Source of the DNA: a virus
IMG/VR virus record: IMGVR_UViG_3300031566_000283
Span: 1 to 28,659 of that record
Direction: 5' to 3' (one strand)
Length of the DNA stretch: 28,659 nt
Shown here: piece after piece, positions 18,353 through 26,873 of the stretch
Layout of the letters: each line of letters opens with the position of its first letter
Numbering within the stretch: position 1 is the stretch's first letter
Notes under the pieces: model-generated
Told to the model about the DNA's origin: nothing
Seen by the model: only the letters and a program-made list of their open reading frames with translations
Database searches by the model: none
Translations under genes and position numbers: made by a program

Positions 18353-18487
18353 ATGAACAACTTGAAAATTATCATAGACTGTTATAACCCCAGAATAGAT
18401 ATGCCGCAGAATTTACAACACTTGCTTAAATACCGTTTCTATATTTATGAATTAGATAATAAATGGTATCTTCATACTATGGAATAA
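18353..18487 (+). CDS. Possible 44-residue protein
   Basis: Frame from ATG 18353 ends 3 bases before the terminase start. Product LKIIIDCYNPRIDMPQNLQH then YRFYIYELDNKWYLHTME has an alternating strand-like pattern. No clear ribosome site. Kept because it fills the gap directly before TerL. Confidence 0.35.
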   Translation: MNNLKIIIDCYNPRIDMPQNLQHLLKYRFYIYELDNKWYLHTME

Positions 18488-18490
18488 ACT

Positions 18491-20170
18491 ATGCCAACTA
18501 CCCTTGAACCCCCAAAAATGACTACAAAGGAGCTTTTCGAGGCCGAGAAGCTCGTTGCCGAGAAAACCCCCCTGTTCCTCGTGGAAAAGGAATTCCTCAC
18601 TATCAAGACCAAATCCGGCCAGTTGATACATTTCAAACTTAATTCCGTTCAGGTGATAATCCTGAAGAAAATCAAGGAAATGCTGAAATCGGGCAAGCCA
18701 GTGCGCCTTTGGGTGCTTAAGGCTCGCCAGGCAGGGGTTTCTACGCTTATAGAGGCCATTCTGTACGCTTATACCTCACAAGGGGAAGGCGTGAACTCAA
18801 GCGTCATCTCCCACGATTTAGACAGCTCAAATTACCTGTTTGAGATGCAGAAGCTCTATCACGAAAGAATGGATGAGCACCTAAAGCCCAAAATCAAGCA
18901 CTCCAACGAGAAGAAGCTGGAATTTGACCGGATACATTCCCAAATACTCATAGATACCGCTGATAACAAGAAAGCTGGCAGGTCGTATACATTTAGGATG
19001 GTTCATTTATCGGAGTGCGCGTATTTCCCGGACTTGCAGGCTCTGCTTACCGGCCTTAACCAATCCGTGCCTAATTTGCCGGGAACTATCGTAATCGGGG
19101 AAACAACGGCCAACGGCATAGGCAACCAGTTCTACGATGAGTGGGTGCAGTGCATTAACGGGCAGTCCGACTGGCAGACGCTGTTTATTCCGTGGTTCCA
19201 GATTGCCGAATATACGCTTCCCCTGGCTAACGGCCTTTACCCCATAGAGGCGATTGAGTTCTCTACGCCAACAGAGCGGGGCAAGTTCCTTGAGGAGGAG
19301 GAAAAGCTGAAAATAAAATACAACCTTACCTCGGGGCAGATTAACTGGCGCAGGTGGTGCATTGTCAACAACTGCAACCGTAAGGTGATGACATTCAATC
19401 AGGAATACCCGGACTGTGATACGACGGCGTTTATTTCAACGGGGGATTTATTCTTTGATAAGACCGCGCTCAAGGAGCAGGATATCAAGAAACCCTTTGC
19501 GATAGGCAATATCGTCAAGGAAGAGGGCAAGTTCGTGTTCAGGCAAGACCCTACGGGTTCATTTAAGATTTATGAACTTCCCTTAAGGCTTGATCAATAC
19601 GCCATAGGGGGCGACCCGGCCGAGGGTCTGGCTCACGGGGACAAGAGCGCTGGGGTTGTTTTGAACAAGCGCACTAATAAAACCGCTTGTGTTTATAACC
19701 ATAACACCGCTCCTGACAGGTTCGCTGAGGATTTGATGAAAATGGGGCATTACTACAATGACGCCCTAATTGCTTGTGAAAACAAGGGCTATGGCTACTC
19801 CGTCAATCAGGACTTATACAAAAAGTATGGCAGGGTTTACCGCAAGGTCAAGAAAAAGAAAGGCTTTACCGAGCCCACGCTTGAGCTGGGTTGGAACACT
19901 AATTTAGTTACCCGCCCTCAGATGCTCTCGCAGTTGGGTGAGGAGATTTTTGACGGATCAACGGATTTGGTTGATAAGGACTTAATTCAGCAATGCTGGA
20001 CATTCATCAACAACCCCAAGAAAAAACACCCGGAGGCCGAGCAGGGCAAATGTGATGATGTGGTGTTTGCAAGGGCGATAGCGGGACAGGTGAGGATTGA
20101 GCAACCATATAAGGACAAGACATTCCACAAGAAGAAGAAACCGAGATATCGGGGATTGGCGGGGTATTGA
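18491..20170 (+). CDS. terL: Terminase large subunit (packaging ATPase and nuclease)
   Basis: 559 residues, full length for the family. ATPase: Walker A variant KARQAGVST (77-85), Walker B VHLSECAYF (171-179, with catalytic E following S), coupling motif GETTANGIG (203-211). RNase-H-like nuclease: AIGGDPAEG (D375), LIACENKGYG (E430) and KCDDVVFA (D522/D523). It cuts concatemeric DNA and drives it into the prohead through the portal. G+C content is visibly higher than in surrounding genes (many C/G third positions), hinting at a different origin or recent exchange. The next gene overlaps by one base (TGATG). Confidence 0.95.
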   Translation: MPTTLEPPKMTTKELFEAEKLVAEKTPLFLVEKEFLTIKTKSGQLIHFKLNSVQVIILKKIKEMLKSGKPVRLWVLKARQAGVSTLIEAILYAYTSQGEGVNSSVISHDLDSSNYLFEMQKLYHERMDEHLKPKIKHSNEKKLEFDRIHSQILIDTADNKKAGRSYTFRMVHLSECAYFPDLQALLTGLNQSVPNLPGTIVIGETTANGIGNQFYDEWVQCINGQSDWQTLFIPWFQIAEYTLPLANGLYPIEAIEFSTPTERGKFLEEEEKLKIKYNLTSGQINWRRWCIVNNCNRKVMTFNQEYPDCDTTAFISTGDLFFDKTALKEQDIKKPFAIGNIVKEEGKFVFRQDPTGSFKIYELPLRLDQYAIGGDPAEGLAHGDKSAGVVLNKRTNKTACVYNHNTAPDRFAEDLMKMGHYYNDALIACENKGYGYSVNQDLYKKYGRVYRKVKKKKGFTEPTLELGWNTNLVTRPQMLSQLGEEIFDGSTDLVDKDLIQQCWTFINNPKKKHPEAEQGKCDDVVFARAIAGQVRIEQPYKDKTFHKKKKPRYRGLAGY

Positions 20171-20358
20171 TGAAACTTAGAAGAGATAGAAAAAAGGCTA
20201 ATAGATTTTGGTTTGGGAAAAAAGATTTTCAATGGGTTGATATAGAATTCCCCATTAGAAGAATTGTTAAAAATATTATTTTTACAATAGGAGGAAATTA
20301 TAAAGTATCATTTGACCCATTAACTGAAATATGCGTAGAAAGGATTTCCTATGCCTGA
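20170..20358 (+). CDS. Small basic protein of unknown function
   Basis: 62 residues from ATG 20170, overlapping the TerL stop. Begins KLRRDRKKANRFWFGKKDFQ, then a beta-rich part (IIFTIGGNYKVSF). A+T-rich compared with terL. Overlaps the next gene by 8 bases. No family recognised. Confidence 0.5.
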   Translation: MKLRRDRKKANRFWFGKKDFQWVDIEFPIRRIVKNIIFTIGGNYKVSFDPLTEICVERISYA

Positions 20359-20752
20359 CGAAATAAAAGAAGAAGGTAATGGTAGATTGATTTCCATTGA
20401 AGCCAGAATTAAAGAATTAGAACCCCAAAAAGACAACAAGGATGTTCGAAAAGAATTAAGTAGCTTATATGCAGAAAAAATAAAACTTACGCAACCAGAA
20501 CAACCCAAAGATTTCAAGATAGCCGAGATATGGATTAAGAACGACACCGTTGCCCTTGATGCTTCTCCGAATTTCTGGCTTGATAAACTGCGGGCTATCG
20601 GTATTCTTCATTACTGCGAGAAAATAGTTGATGACTTTAACCCACAGGATAAAAATAGAAAAATTATTAGCGGAGGAATTGCCAGCCAAACTATGAATAA
20701 AATCAATCGGATAAAAAATAGAATTGGCGGAGCATTTGGAGGGAAAAAGTGA
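20351..20752 (+). CDS. Unknown protein between terminase and portal
   Basis: 133 residues. N-terminal coiled coil (ISIEARIKELEPQKDNKDVR), central IWIKNDTVALDASPNFWLDK, C-terminal basic glycine-rich end (RIGGAFGGKK). Located among head genes, so a packaging or head accessory is plausible. No motif recognised. Confidence 0.5.
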   Translation: MPDEIKEEGNGRLISIEARIKELEPQKDNKDVRKELSSLYAEKIKLTQPEQPKDFKIAEIWIKNDTVALDASPNFWLDKLRAIGILHYCEKIVDDFNPQDKNRKIISGGIASQTMNKINRIKNRIGGAFGGKK

Positions 20753-20934
20753 GTCCCGTAAAGGTGAGAAAAGTTGATGGATACAGAGTTTCTCACGACG
20801 GCAAAGTATCGGCTAAAAAAACTACGAAGGTGAAAGCAGAACGCCAGCGCAGATTATTGGAAGGCGTAAGAAGGGGTTGGGAGCCTACAGGGAAACCTGC
20901 TCTCGGCGAAACCAAGAATATCCGAAAGAAATAA
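20749..20934 (+). CDS. Small basic protein ending NIRKK
   Basis: GTG start in a 4-base overlap; 61 residues. N-terminal VRKVDGYRVSHDGKVSAKKT is a short beta unit with high charge. The C-terminal tail GKPALGETKNIRKK is echoed by the protein ending at 21221. Function unknown. Confidence 0.5.
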   Translation: MSPVKVRKVDGYRVSHDGKVSAKKTTKVKAERQRRLLEGVRRGWEPTGKPALGETKNIRKK

Positions 20935-20935
20935 T

Positions 20936-21076
20936 ATGAGGAAAAAGATAGAGGATATGCTTAAGGCTACCAAAAAAAATTGCAGATTTAAACAGGCTTG
21001 GATACCTAAAGATTTTACTTGTGTTCATATAAAAACTTTCGCCAAAGAATTGGCAAAAAAATTAGGGGAAAAATAA
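20936..21076 (+). CDS. 46-residue basic protein
   Basis: Starts at ATG 20936, just after the previous stop. Sequence RKKIEDMLKATKKNCRFKQA then TCVHIKTFAKELAKKLGEK. No motif. Kept because of tight spacing on both sides. Confidence 0.45.
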   Translation: MRKKIEDMLKATKKNCRFKQAWIPKDFTCVHIKTFAKELAKKLGEK

Positions 21077-21077
21077 A

Positions 21078-21221
21078 ATGGCATTTGATTATCGTAAATA
21101 TGGTAAACCCCGCACAAATGAGGAACGCAGAAAAAGGCATAAAAGATTATATGGAACTTCTAAACTTCCACCCAGAGGCACAGGAATTTTAGGCAATATA
21201 AAAAACATAAGGAAAAAATAA
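21078..21221 (+). CDS. 47-residue basic protein ending NIRKK
   Basis: ATG at 21078, stop directly before the portal ATG. Very basic (TNEERRKRHKRLYG) with a tail GTGILGNIKNIRKK like the 20749 protein. Perhaps a small virion or DNA-binding peptide. Confidence 0.45.
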   Translation: MAFDYRKYGKPRTNEERRKRHKRLYGTSKLPPRGTGILGNIKNIRKK

Positions 21222-23231
21222 ATGCCAGAGCCTACTAAAACAAAATTGGCAAAGTTTGACGAAGTAAAGTTAAAAGACGATGTAGTCAAATGGGTCAATG
21301 ACTCCAAGCGTTATTATTATAAACGCCTTGCCGATGTTGATGAGTATGTCAGTCGCTATGAGGCCAAGCGTTCCATATCAGGGCTTATGGGTTGGGGGGA
21401 AGATCCGAAAGCTAACCCGAAAAACTTTCCGTGGGATAATGCCTCCGACATTGGTATTCCCATAGAAGCCTTTACCATTGAGGGATTACTGCCGAGATTT
21501 TTAAAAGTCTGTTATGGGGCAAAACCTATTGTCTGGGTTAAAGGTCATAGCGAGGATGACTTTGCCCAAGCCCCCACAGTGCAAGATGCCCTTAATTTCC
21601 AAGTTGACAAAGTAATGAAAATCTATCGCAGGATGAAAACTTGTTTTAAGAATGTAGTAATGTCTGGGGATGCGATAGTAAAATGCGTCTGGGAAGAAAC
21701 TTATAAAATTATAAACAGAACTGTTTACTATGCCATTGATGGATTAACAGGAGAACCTCTTGTTAATCAACCGGTAGAAGGTCAAGAACCCACAGGATCA
21801 GAGGGAAAACCGATTGAGTTTAAGAAAGATGAAGAAATACCTGCGGTAAATCCATTGACAGGGGGGCCGTTATTCAAGAGCAAGCAGATATTGTCCGAGG
21901 AGAAAAAGGTTTATGACAGTCCCAAGATTTATACCCGCAACATAAAGCAAATAGTTATTCCCAAAGACGCAGATACCCCAGAAATAGAAGAACTTGACTG
22001 GATTGCCGACCAGTATGAGAGAACACTTGACTGGCTAAAGCGCAGGATAGGTGATATTGAGGATGGGCTATTTGATGAGAAAGCGGTTAAAGAAATTGAG
22101 CAGGATTTATTAAGTGCTCCTGCCGATCCATCCAATACCAATCACAATTTCAAAAAAATTCTCATAAGCGAATGGCACGGAAAATATGATGTCAATAACG
22201 ACGGACTTGATGAGGAGGTAGTGGTTTTTATCGCCACCAAAGACCTAACCGCCAACATAGACAATACGATAGCAGTTCAAAATAGCAAACTTTTGGGCTG
22301 GATGATTACCCCTTATCCCAAGAGACCGTTCTTCCATTACCAGATTATCCCTATGGATGGTTCTTTCTACGGTAAAGGAGTTCCTGAGTTTCTTATTGGA
22401 ATACGCAATTTAATAGACGCTATATTTAATCAGGCAATAGACAGAGGTTCTATCAATAACAACCCGCCTGTAATTACACCTGCTAACCACGACCCTGACG
22501 AAAATCCTTTTGGCCCGGGTGCTAATTGGACGAATGATAATCCCGCCGCCTTCAAAGTGCTTGAACTTCCTAAATCCGAGCAAATGGAATTCGTAAAGAT
22601 AGAGTTTCTACTTGCTCTGGTGCAAAAGTTATTCGGTGTAACAGACTATTCTTTAGGGACTGAAAGCACTATTGCCTCAAACAGAACCGCTACTGGAATA
22701 ATGACGATAGTGGGCGAGGGAAATATAAAGTTTGATGATTTTATACGGGCTTTGCAGGATGTCAACGAGGATTTGTATGATTTTATAGTCCAGTTAAATG
22801 CCGAGTTTTTAGAAGATGAGTTAGTTTATCGCTTAACAGGAAAAGAAAATCCTTTTAGAAAAATAGGCAAACAGGGATTTCTCGGAAACTTTGATTTTGA
22901 GGCGGCAGGAAACTCCATAAACATCAACCGTCAAATAGAGCAAGAGAGGGCAAATGCAGCCTATCAGACATCTATGAACTCTTATGGGAAAAATCCTGTT
23001 ATTACCGATGAGGTAATGTATACAATTACGGATAATTATTTCAAGGCAATAGATATGCGCAATGTAAAACTTCCCACTTTAGAGGAATTGCAACAAAGAA
23101 GAATACAGGATACAGCGCAAGCAATACAGTTACTTCAACAACAACAGGCAGAGGAGCAGGCAAAACTGGCAAAGCAAGGAGGTGGGCAAGGTGGTCAACC
23201 CGCAGGTATCCCAGCAGTCGTCGGACAGTAA
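21222..23231 (+). CDS. Portal protein
   Basis: 669 residues. Typical features of the long podovirus/P22-like portals: an N-terminal helical region (SKRYYYKRLADVDEYVSRYE), the phrase FPWDNASDIGIPIEAFTIEG near residue 66, a middle stretch (IPMDGSFYGKGVPEFLIGIR, then RGSINNNPPVI) and a TATGIMTI segment in the stem/crown. The C-terminus is a long Q/A-rich helix (QAIQLLQQQQAEEQAKLA) as in portal barrels, then a glycine-rich end. It forms the dodecameric DNA entry ring. The length and position after TerL support the call strongly. Confidence 0.9.
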   Translation: MPEPTKTKLAKFDEVKLKDDVVKWVNDSKRYYYKRLADVDEYVSRYEAKRSISGLMGWGEDPKANPKNFPWDNASDIGIPIEAFTIEGLLPRFLKVCYGAKPIVWVKGHSEDDFAQAPTVQDALNFQVDKVMKIYRRMKTCFKNVVMSGDAIVKCVWEETYKIINRTVYYAIDGLTGEPLVNQPVEGQEPTGSEGKPIEFKKDEEIPAVNPLTGGPLFKSKQILSEEKKVYDSPKIYTRNIKQIVIPKDADTPEIEELDWIADQYERTLDWLKRRIGDIEDGLFDEKAVKEIEQDLLSAPADPSNTNHNFKKILISEWHGKYDVNNDGLDEEVVVFIATKDLTANIDNTIAVQNSKLLGWMITPYPKRPFFHYQIIPMDGSFYGKGVPEFLIGIRNLIDAIFNQAIDRGSINNNPPVITPANHDPDENPFGPGANWTNDNPAAFKVLELPKSEQMEFVKIEFLLALVQKLFGVTDYSLGTESTIASNRTATGIMTIVGEGNIKFDDFIRALQDVNEDLYDFIVQLNAEFLEDELVYRLTGKENPFRKIGKQGFLGNFDFEAAGNSININRQIEQERANAAYQTSMNSYGKNPVITDEVMYTITDNYFKAIDMRNVKLPTLEELQQRRIQDTAQAIQLLQQQQAEEQAKLAKQGGGQGGQPAGIPAVVGQ

Positions 23232-23511
23232 AAGTATTACCGAATACACTAATTGGCTTGCTGTATCAAAACATAATGGTTGGTTAGTTTATGAACAACA
23301 TCTCAATCGATTGATAGACGAATATACCGCATATATGGATAATCTTCAAGCCCCTGCGGAATTGCTTAAACATTATCAGCTTATTAAAAAGGGACTAAAG
23401 ATGGCATTAAATATACCTAAAATTTTAGAGATAAAAGCCAAGACAGTAAGGAAAAACGAACAGAAAAAAAGACCTTCCCGAATTGATAACTTTTTCAGGG
23501 TGGGAAAATAG
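23191..23511 (+). CDS. Small head-module protein
   Basis: I prefer GTG 23191, seven bases after AAGGAGGTG, over GTG 23182. 106 residues, overlapping the portal 3' end in another frame. Helical (NWLAVSKHNGWLVYEQHLNR, LLKHYQLIKKGLKMALNIPK) with a basic C-terminus. A helical protein of this length between portal and scaffold is common in podovirus-like phages; function unknown. Confidence 0.55.
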   Translation: MVNPQVSQQSSDSKSITEYTNWLAVSKHNGWLVYEQHLNRLIDEYTAYMDNLQAPAELLKHYQLIKKGLKMALNIPKILEIKAKTVRKNEQKKRPSRIDNFFRVGK

Positions 23512-23520
23512 GAGGATATT

Positions 23521-23682
23521 ATGCCTGATGAACTAAATCAAATAAATAAAAAACTTGATGCTATTATGAGTCATCTTGGAGTTGGCAAAATTTCAGAAGA
23601 TGATTATATGAATAAATCCGACGAAGAAAAAGACGAAATTGACGCAAAGGATTTAGAGGAAAAGAAACCAAAAGAAGAATGA
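23521..23682 (+). CDS. 53-residue acidic protein
   Basis: AGGAGG upstream of ATG. N-terminal coiled part (LNQINKKLDAIMSHLGVG) then a strongly charged tail (EEKDEIDAKDLEEKKPKEE). Overlaps next gene by 4 bases. It could be a scaffold-associated peptide. Confidence 0.5.
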   Translation: MPDELNQINKKLDAIMSHLGVGKISEDDYMNKSDEEKDEIDAKDLEEKKPKEE

Positions 23683-23831
23683 TTGATTGGTTGAAAAGTT
23701 TTGAGGAAAAATTTCAGGAAGATAAAAATTTAAAAGAATTAAAAGAAGAGAAGTTTCACGGTTATATTAAAATAAACTTTTCGTCTGGGGAGGTGATAGA
23801 CGTAAACAAATATCAGACAATTAGGAAGTAA
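23679..23831 (+). CDS. 50-residue protein
   Basis: Starts in ATGA overlap. Helical first half (IDWLKSFEEKFQEDKNLKEL) and a beta hairpin-like end (GYIKINFSSGEVIDVNKYQ). Followed by a strong terminator-like hairpin. Function unknown. Confidence 0.5.
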   Translation: MIDWLKSFEEKFQEDKNLKELKEEKFHGYIKINFSSGEVIDVNKYQTIRK

Positions 23832-23853
23832 TTACAGTAGCTTAGAAAATAAG

Positions 23854-23902
23854 AGCTGTATTAGTAACCCTGAATGTTTCAGGAACTGATACGGCTTTTT
23901 TT
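23854..23902 (+). terminator. Strong intrinsic terminator before the scaffold gene
   Basis: Outer stem AGCTGTATTAGT (23854-23865) / ACTGATACGGCT (two G-U pairs), inner stem CCTGAA / TTCAGG, then seven T (23896-23902). It separates packaging/portal genes from scaffold and capsid, where higher expression is expected, though no clear promoter is visible right after it. Confidence 0.8.
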
Positions 23903-23918
23903 ATAAGGAGGAAGTAAA

Positions 23919-24680
23919 ATGGTAGTAGAAAAAGTGGTAACGCCGATTAACCCCGAAGAGGAAAATTTGGCCCCACCAGTAGTAGAACAGCCCGAGGGAA
24001 CTGAGGTAACACCTCAAGTAACCCCGATAGCAGAAGAGGAAAAACTGTATGCCGGAAAGTATAAGACGCCGGAAGAACTTGAGGCCGGATACGAGAACTC
24101 TAATAGAGAAGCAACTCGTATGGCTCAGGAAATTAAGCGTCTTACGGGAATGGTGCAATCAGCACTAACTCCCGGTGAGAAAAAGGAAGTGGAGGATAAG
24201 GTTACTGACCTTACCAAGCATTTTGACGGTGAGACCGCAAGGGTATTAAGTAATTATTTTAATAATCTTGTGGAACAGAGATTCGCTAAGAACAGTCAGG
24301 AAACGCAAGCACAAAGCGATTTCAAAACTCAAGTGTCAGAAAATTGGGAAGAAACCAAGAAACTTTATCCTGACGTCGCTAACCCTAAAAGTAAGTTGTA
24401 TCTTCGCGCAAATGAAATCCTGTTTGAGCGAAAACTTGCTACTCAAGACGCATCCGGGACTGTGCAACTATTAACCCCTTTTGCTTATAGGATAGCTGTT
24501 GAAGCCGCATCGTTGGAGTTAAGTAGGCAGACTTCACCGAGTGCGAGTAAAGGTAGGGTAGGTGCTATTGCCGGTAGGGGTTCTAAGCCAGCAACTCAGG
24601 GCAAACTTACTTATGAGCAATATATGGCACTACCTTCCGATGATGCAAGAGATGCTTACGATAAATCACAGACGCAATAA
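23919..24680 (+). CDS. Scaffolding protein
   Basis: 253 residues with AAGGAGG upstream, directly before the major capsid gene. Composition is typical of scaffold: acidic, proline-rich N-terminus (NPEEENLAPPVVEQPEGTEV), then EEKLYAGKYKTPEELEAGYE as seen in many phage scaffolds, long charged helices, and a C-terminus with KLTYEQYMALPSDDARDAYD. It is expected to guide prohead assembly and be lost before packaging. Confidence 0.85.
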   Translation: MVVEKVVTPINPEEENLAPPVVEQPEGTEVTPQVTPIAEEEKLYAGKYKTPEELEAGYENSNREATRMAQEIKRLTGMVQSALTPGEKKEVEDKVTDLTKHFDGETARVLSNYFNNLVEQRFAKNSQETQAQSDFKTQVSENWEETKKLYPDVANPKSKLYLRANEILFERKLATQDASGTVQLLTPFAYRIAVEAASLELSRQTSPSASKGRVGAIAGRGSKPATQGKLTYEQYMALPSDDARDAYDKSQTQ

Positions 24681-24689
24681 GGAGATACT

Positions 24690-26003
24690 ATGTGGAAGTA
24701 TTTATTTAATCTCCTAAGAAATAATCGAGGCGTAACGCTCAGTATGCACACCTATGATGCTGGTGTTGCTGGTACTGGGGAATTTGATAAGGCAGTCCCA
24801 GAGTTTTGGTCGAAAAGGCTTTTTGACGACGGTATGCGTAAAGCCTTTTGGGGTGCAAAATTTGAGGGACGTGAAGGTTCATCCAAGCCCATCATCACCA
24901 AAGATGATTTTACTAAAGGGCCTGGAGACATCATTCACTTTCAAGTTATGTCCCAACTTATTTCTTCAGGAGTAACAGGCGAAACTATCTTAGAGGGTAG
25001 TGAAGATAAACTGTCAATGGGTCAGTTTGATCTGACAGTTGATTGGATACGCAATGCTGTGGCATTTACCGAGAACTTAGAGAGACGAGTTAATTTCTCC
25101 ATAGTTCAGGTAGCACGGCAAAGATTATCCAACTGGGTTGCCCGTCATATTGATGGGAGTATGTTTATTCAGTTAATCACAACCGAAACGGATGCGGAAG
25201 TTCTTTATGCCGGTGATGCCGCAAATGAAGCAGCCTTAGGTGTCAACGATACATTCGGGACTGAGGAAATAGACCGCATCAAACTTGCGTTACAACGCAA
25301 GGGGGCAATTCCTATATCAACCAAGATGAGTAATGGCGAGGAATTAGATACTTATGGTATCGTTATTTCCGAGCTTGACGAGTATTGGTTGAAGGGAGAT
25401 CCAGTATGGCAGCAGGCACAGCGAGATGCAGGCATTAGAGGTGAAACGAATAGGATATTTACTGGTGCACTTGGAATATGCAATGGTTGTATTTTGTATG
25501 TTCACCGTTCAGTAAAGTCTGGTCTTAATGTTCAGGGTTCACCTTTGAGACCTGAAGCTCGGTTATCTGCCGATATGACTGATATTTCTACTAATCCAAC
25601 AGTAGGCAGTAACACCAAAGCTAATTACTTAAGGTTTTTCCCTACAGAGGGGACTTTGAGGATTGACAACGAGGAAATGACCTATACTGCAAAGGCAAAC
25701 TCTTACACTTTTACAGTTGCTCTTGGTGGAAGAGGTGCGAATGGGACAACCGCAGCAGCTCACACGGCAGGCGCGTTAATAACTCTTCGCAATGTGTCAA
25801 CTCAGATTGGCTTTGGGGCGGAAGTTGCAGTTCGTGGCTGGGGGATGAAACCGACACCCATAACCCAAACCTACGATTATGGATTTGAGAATGGTATCGG
25901 CGTGAAAGCGATTTTTGGGCAGGTGGCAGTCAAGGATACTAATTCTGTTCCTAAGAATTATCTCCTGGCTAAATCCTACGCAAAGAACCCAGGAACCATT
26001 TAA
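24690..26003 (+). CDS. Major capsid protein, N4-gp56 / DUF4043-like
   Basis: 437 residues, AAGGAGA before the ATG. The central part is recognisable: EFWSKRLFDDGMRKAFWGAK, then ITKDDFTKGPGDIIHFQVMS, VDWIRNAVAFTENLERRVNF and RQRLSNWVARHIDGSMF, the pattern of N4-gp56-type HK97-fold capsid proteins. Residues about 282-368 look like an inserted beta domain (TEGTLRIDNEEMTYTA, GGRGANGTTAAAHTAGALIT) before the fold resumes with GFGAEVAVRGWGMKPTP. The first 18 residues (WKYLFNLLRNNRGVTLS) are unlike the rest, and an internal ATG at 24744 would remove them. Confidence 0.88.
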   Translation: MWKYLFNLLRNNRGVTLSMHTYDAGVAGTGEFDKAVPEFWSKRLFDDGMRKAFWGAKFEGREGSSKPIITKDDFTKGPGDIIHFQVMSQLISSGVTGETILEGSEDKLSMGQFDLTVDWIRNAVAFTENLERRVNFSIVQVARQRLSNWVARHIDGSMFIQLITTETDAEVLYAGDAANEAALGVNDTFGTEEIDRIKLALQRKGAIPISTKMSNGEELDTYGIVISELDEYWLKGDPVWQQAQRDAGIRGETNRIFTGALGICNGCILYVHRSVKSGLNVQGSPLRPEARLSADMTDISTNPTVGSNTKANYLRFFPTEGTLRIDNEEMTYTAKANSYTFTVALGGRGANGTTAAAHTAGALITLRNVSTQIGFGAEVAVRGWGMKPTPITQTYDYGFENGIGVKAIFGQVAVKDTNSVPKNYLLAKSYAKNPGTI

Positions 26004-26016
26004 GGAGGAGGAAACT

Positions 26017-26385
26017 ATGAAAAAGTTACTATCTTTCTTATTGGTTATTGGCTTGGTTGTTGGATTATGCTCTTCTGCTTGCGCAGATAGCAGTAGAACG
26101 AGCCCATTAAAGACTTCCGGTGCACTAACATCTAATCAACTTGTTGCAGGACACGGCATAGATATCTATCGCATTATGGTCAACAATACAGCGGGTAGTT
26201 TAACATTTGGATTATATGATACAGCAACTCTTGGAGCGGAAACAGTTGCCAGATGCGAGATAGAAATCTATGAAGCAACCGACGGCGAAGGTCATTATAT
26301 TGACTTCGGCGAAAATCCTCTCAAGTTTGATACAGGATGTTCACTGGTAGTAACTAATGGTGCGATTGTTCTTCATTACCGATAA
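26017..26385 (+). CDS. Secreted small beta protein, paralogue 1 of 3
   Basis: ATG 26017 (GGAGGAGG upstream), 122 residues. Signal peptide MKKLLSFLLVIGLVVGLCSS, cleavage after CSSACA. The mature domain is a beta-sandwich-like unit: HGIDIYRIMVNNTAGSLTFG, then CEIEIYEATDGEGHYIDFGE and VVTNGAIVLHYR. The same phrases recur in the next protein (NIYRIFVTGTAGTSAIGIYD, EIYEATTGKGYYIDFG, AVIHYR). Similar domains without signals occur among small virion proteins after capsid genes. The Sec signal makes export to the periplasm or surface likely. Confidence 0.65.
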   Translation: MKKLLSFLLVIGLVVGLCSSACADSSRTSPLKTSGALTSNQLVAGHGIDIYRIMVNNTAGSLTFGLYDTATLGAETVARCEIEIYEATDGEGHYIDFGENPLKFDTGCSLVVTNGAIVLHYR

Positions 26386-26394
26386 GGAGATACT

Positions 26395-26820
26395 ATGAAA
26401 CGATTACTACTCCTCTTGGTAGTGGGTTTAATCGCAACTCTTTCAACTGTTGCTTTTGCCGATGATGATTTTGTAATCACCAGAGACAAAGCAGCCCCAG
26501 GAGAGCGACATCAACCGTTAAAGCACACAGATATATTGTTGGCGAGTACGAATGTCATCGCATCTATATCTGAACCTGTGAACATTTACCGGATATTCGT
26601 AACGGGGACAGCAGGAACATCAGCAATAGGAATATATGATGCTGGAAGTATGGGAGGGACTGCTGCCTCTACGTGTGTCTTTGAAATTTATGAAGCGACA
26701 ACCGGTAAAGGTTATTACATTGATTTCGGAGACGACCCGATTCGTTTAACAACAGGTTTTTCTGTGATTTTGACGGATGCCTATGCTGTAATCCACTACC
26801 GAGGACAAGAACCAGATTAA
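26395..26820 (+). CDS. Secreted small beta protein, paralogue 2 of 3
   Basis: 141 residues with AAGGAGA upstream. Signal peptide MKRLLLLLVVGLIATLSTVA, cleavage after FAD region. The mature part shares the YRI-V-TAG--GIYDA, EIYEAT-GKGYYIDFG and IHYR pattern of paralogue 1, with an extra 25-residue N-terminal polar stretch. Followed by a strong terminator. Probable tandem duplication. Confidence 0.65.
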   Translation: MKRLLLLLVVGLIATLSTVAFADDDFVITRDKAAPGERHQPLKHTDILLASTNVIASISEPVNIYRIFVTGTAGTSAIGIYDAGSMGGTAASTCVFEIYEATTGKGYYIDFGDDPIRLTTGFSVILTDAYAVIHYRGQEPD

Positions 26821-26825
26821 AGATA

Positions 26826-26857
26826 AGCGGGAGTCTTTTGTGGGCTCCCGCTTTTTT
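26826..26857 (+). terminator. Intrinsic terminator
   Basis: AGCGGGAG (26826-26833) / CTCCCGCT (26845-26852) 8-bp perfect stem, 11-base loop, and T-run (26852-26857). It ends the capsid transcript after paralogue 2. Confidence 0.9.
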
Positions 26858-26873
26858 CTAACAAGGAGAAGGA

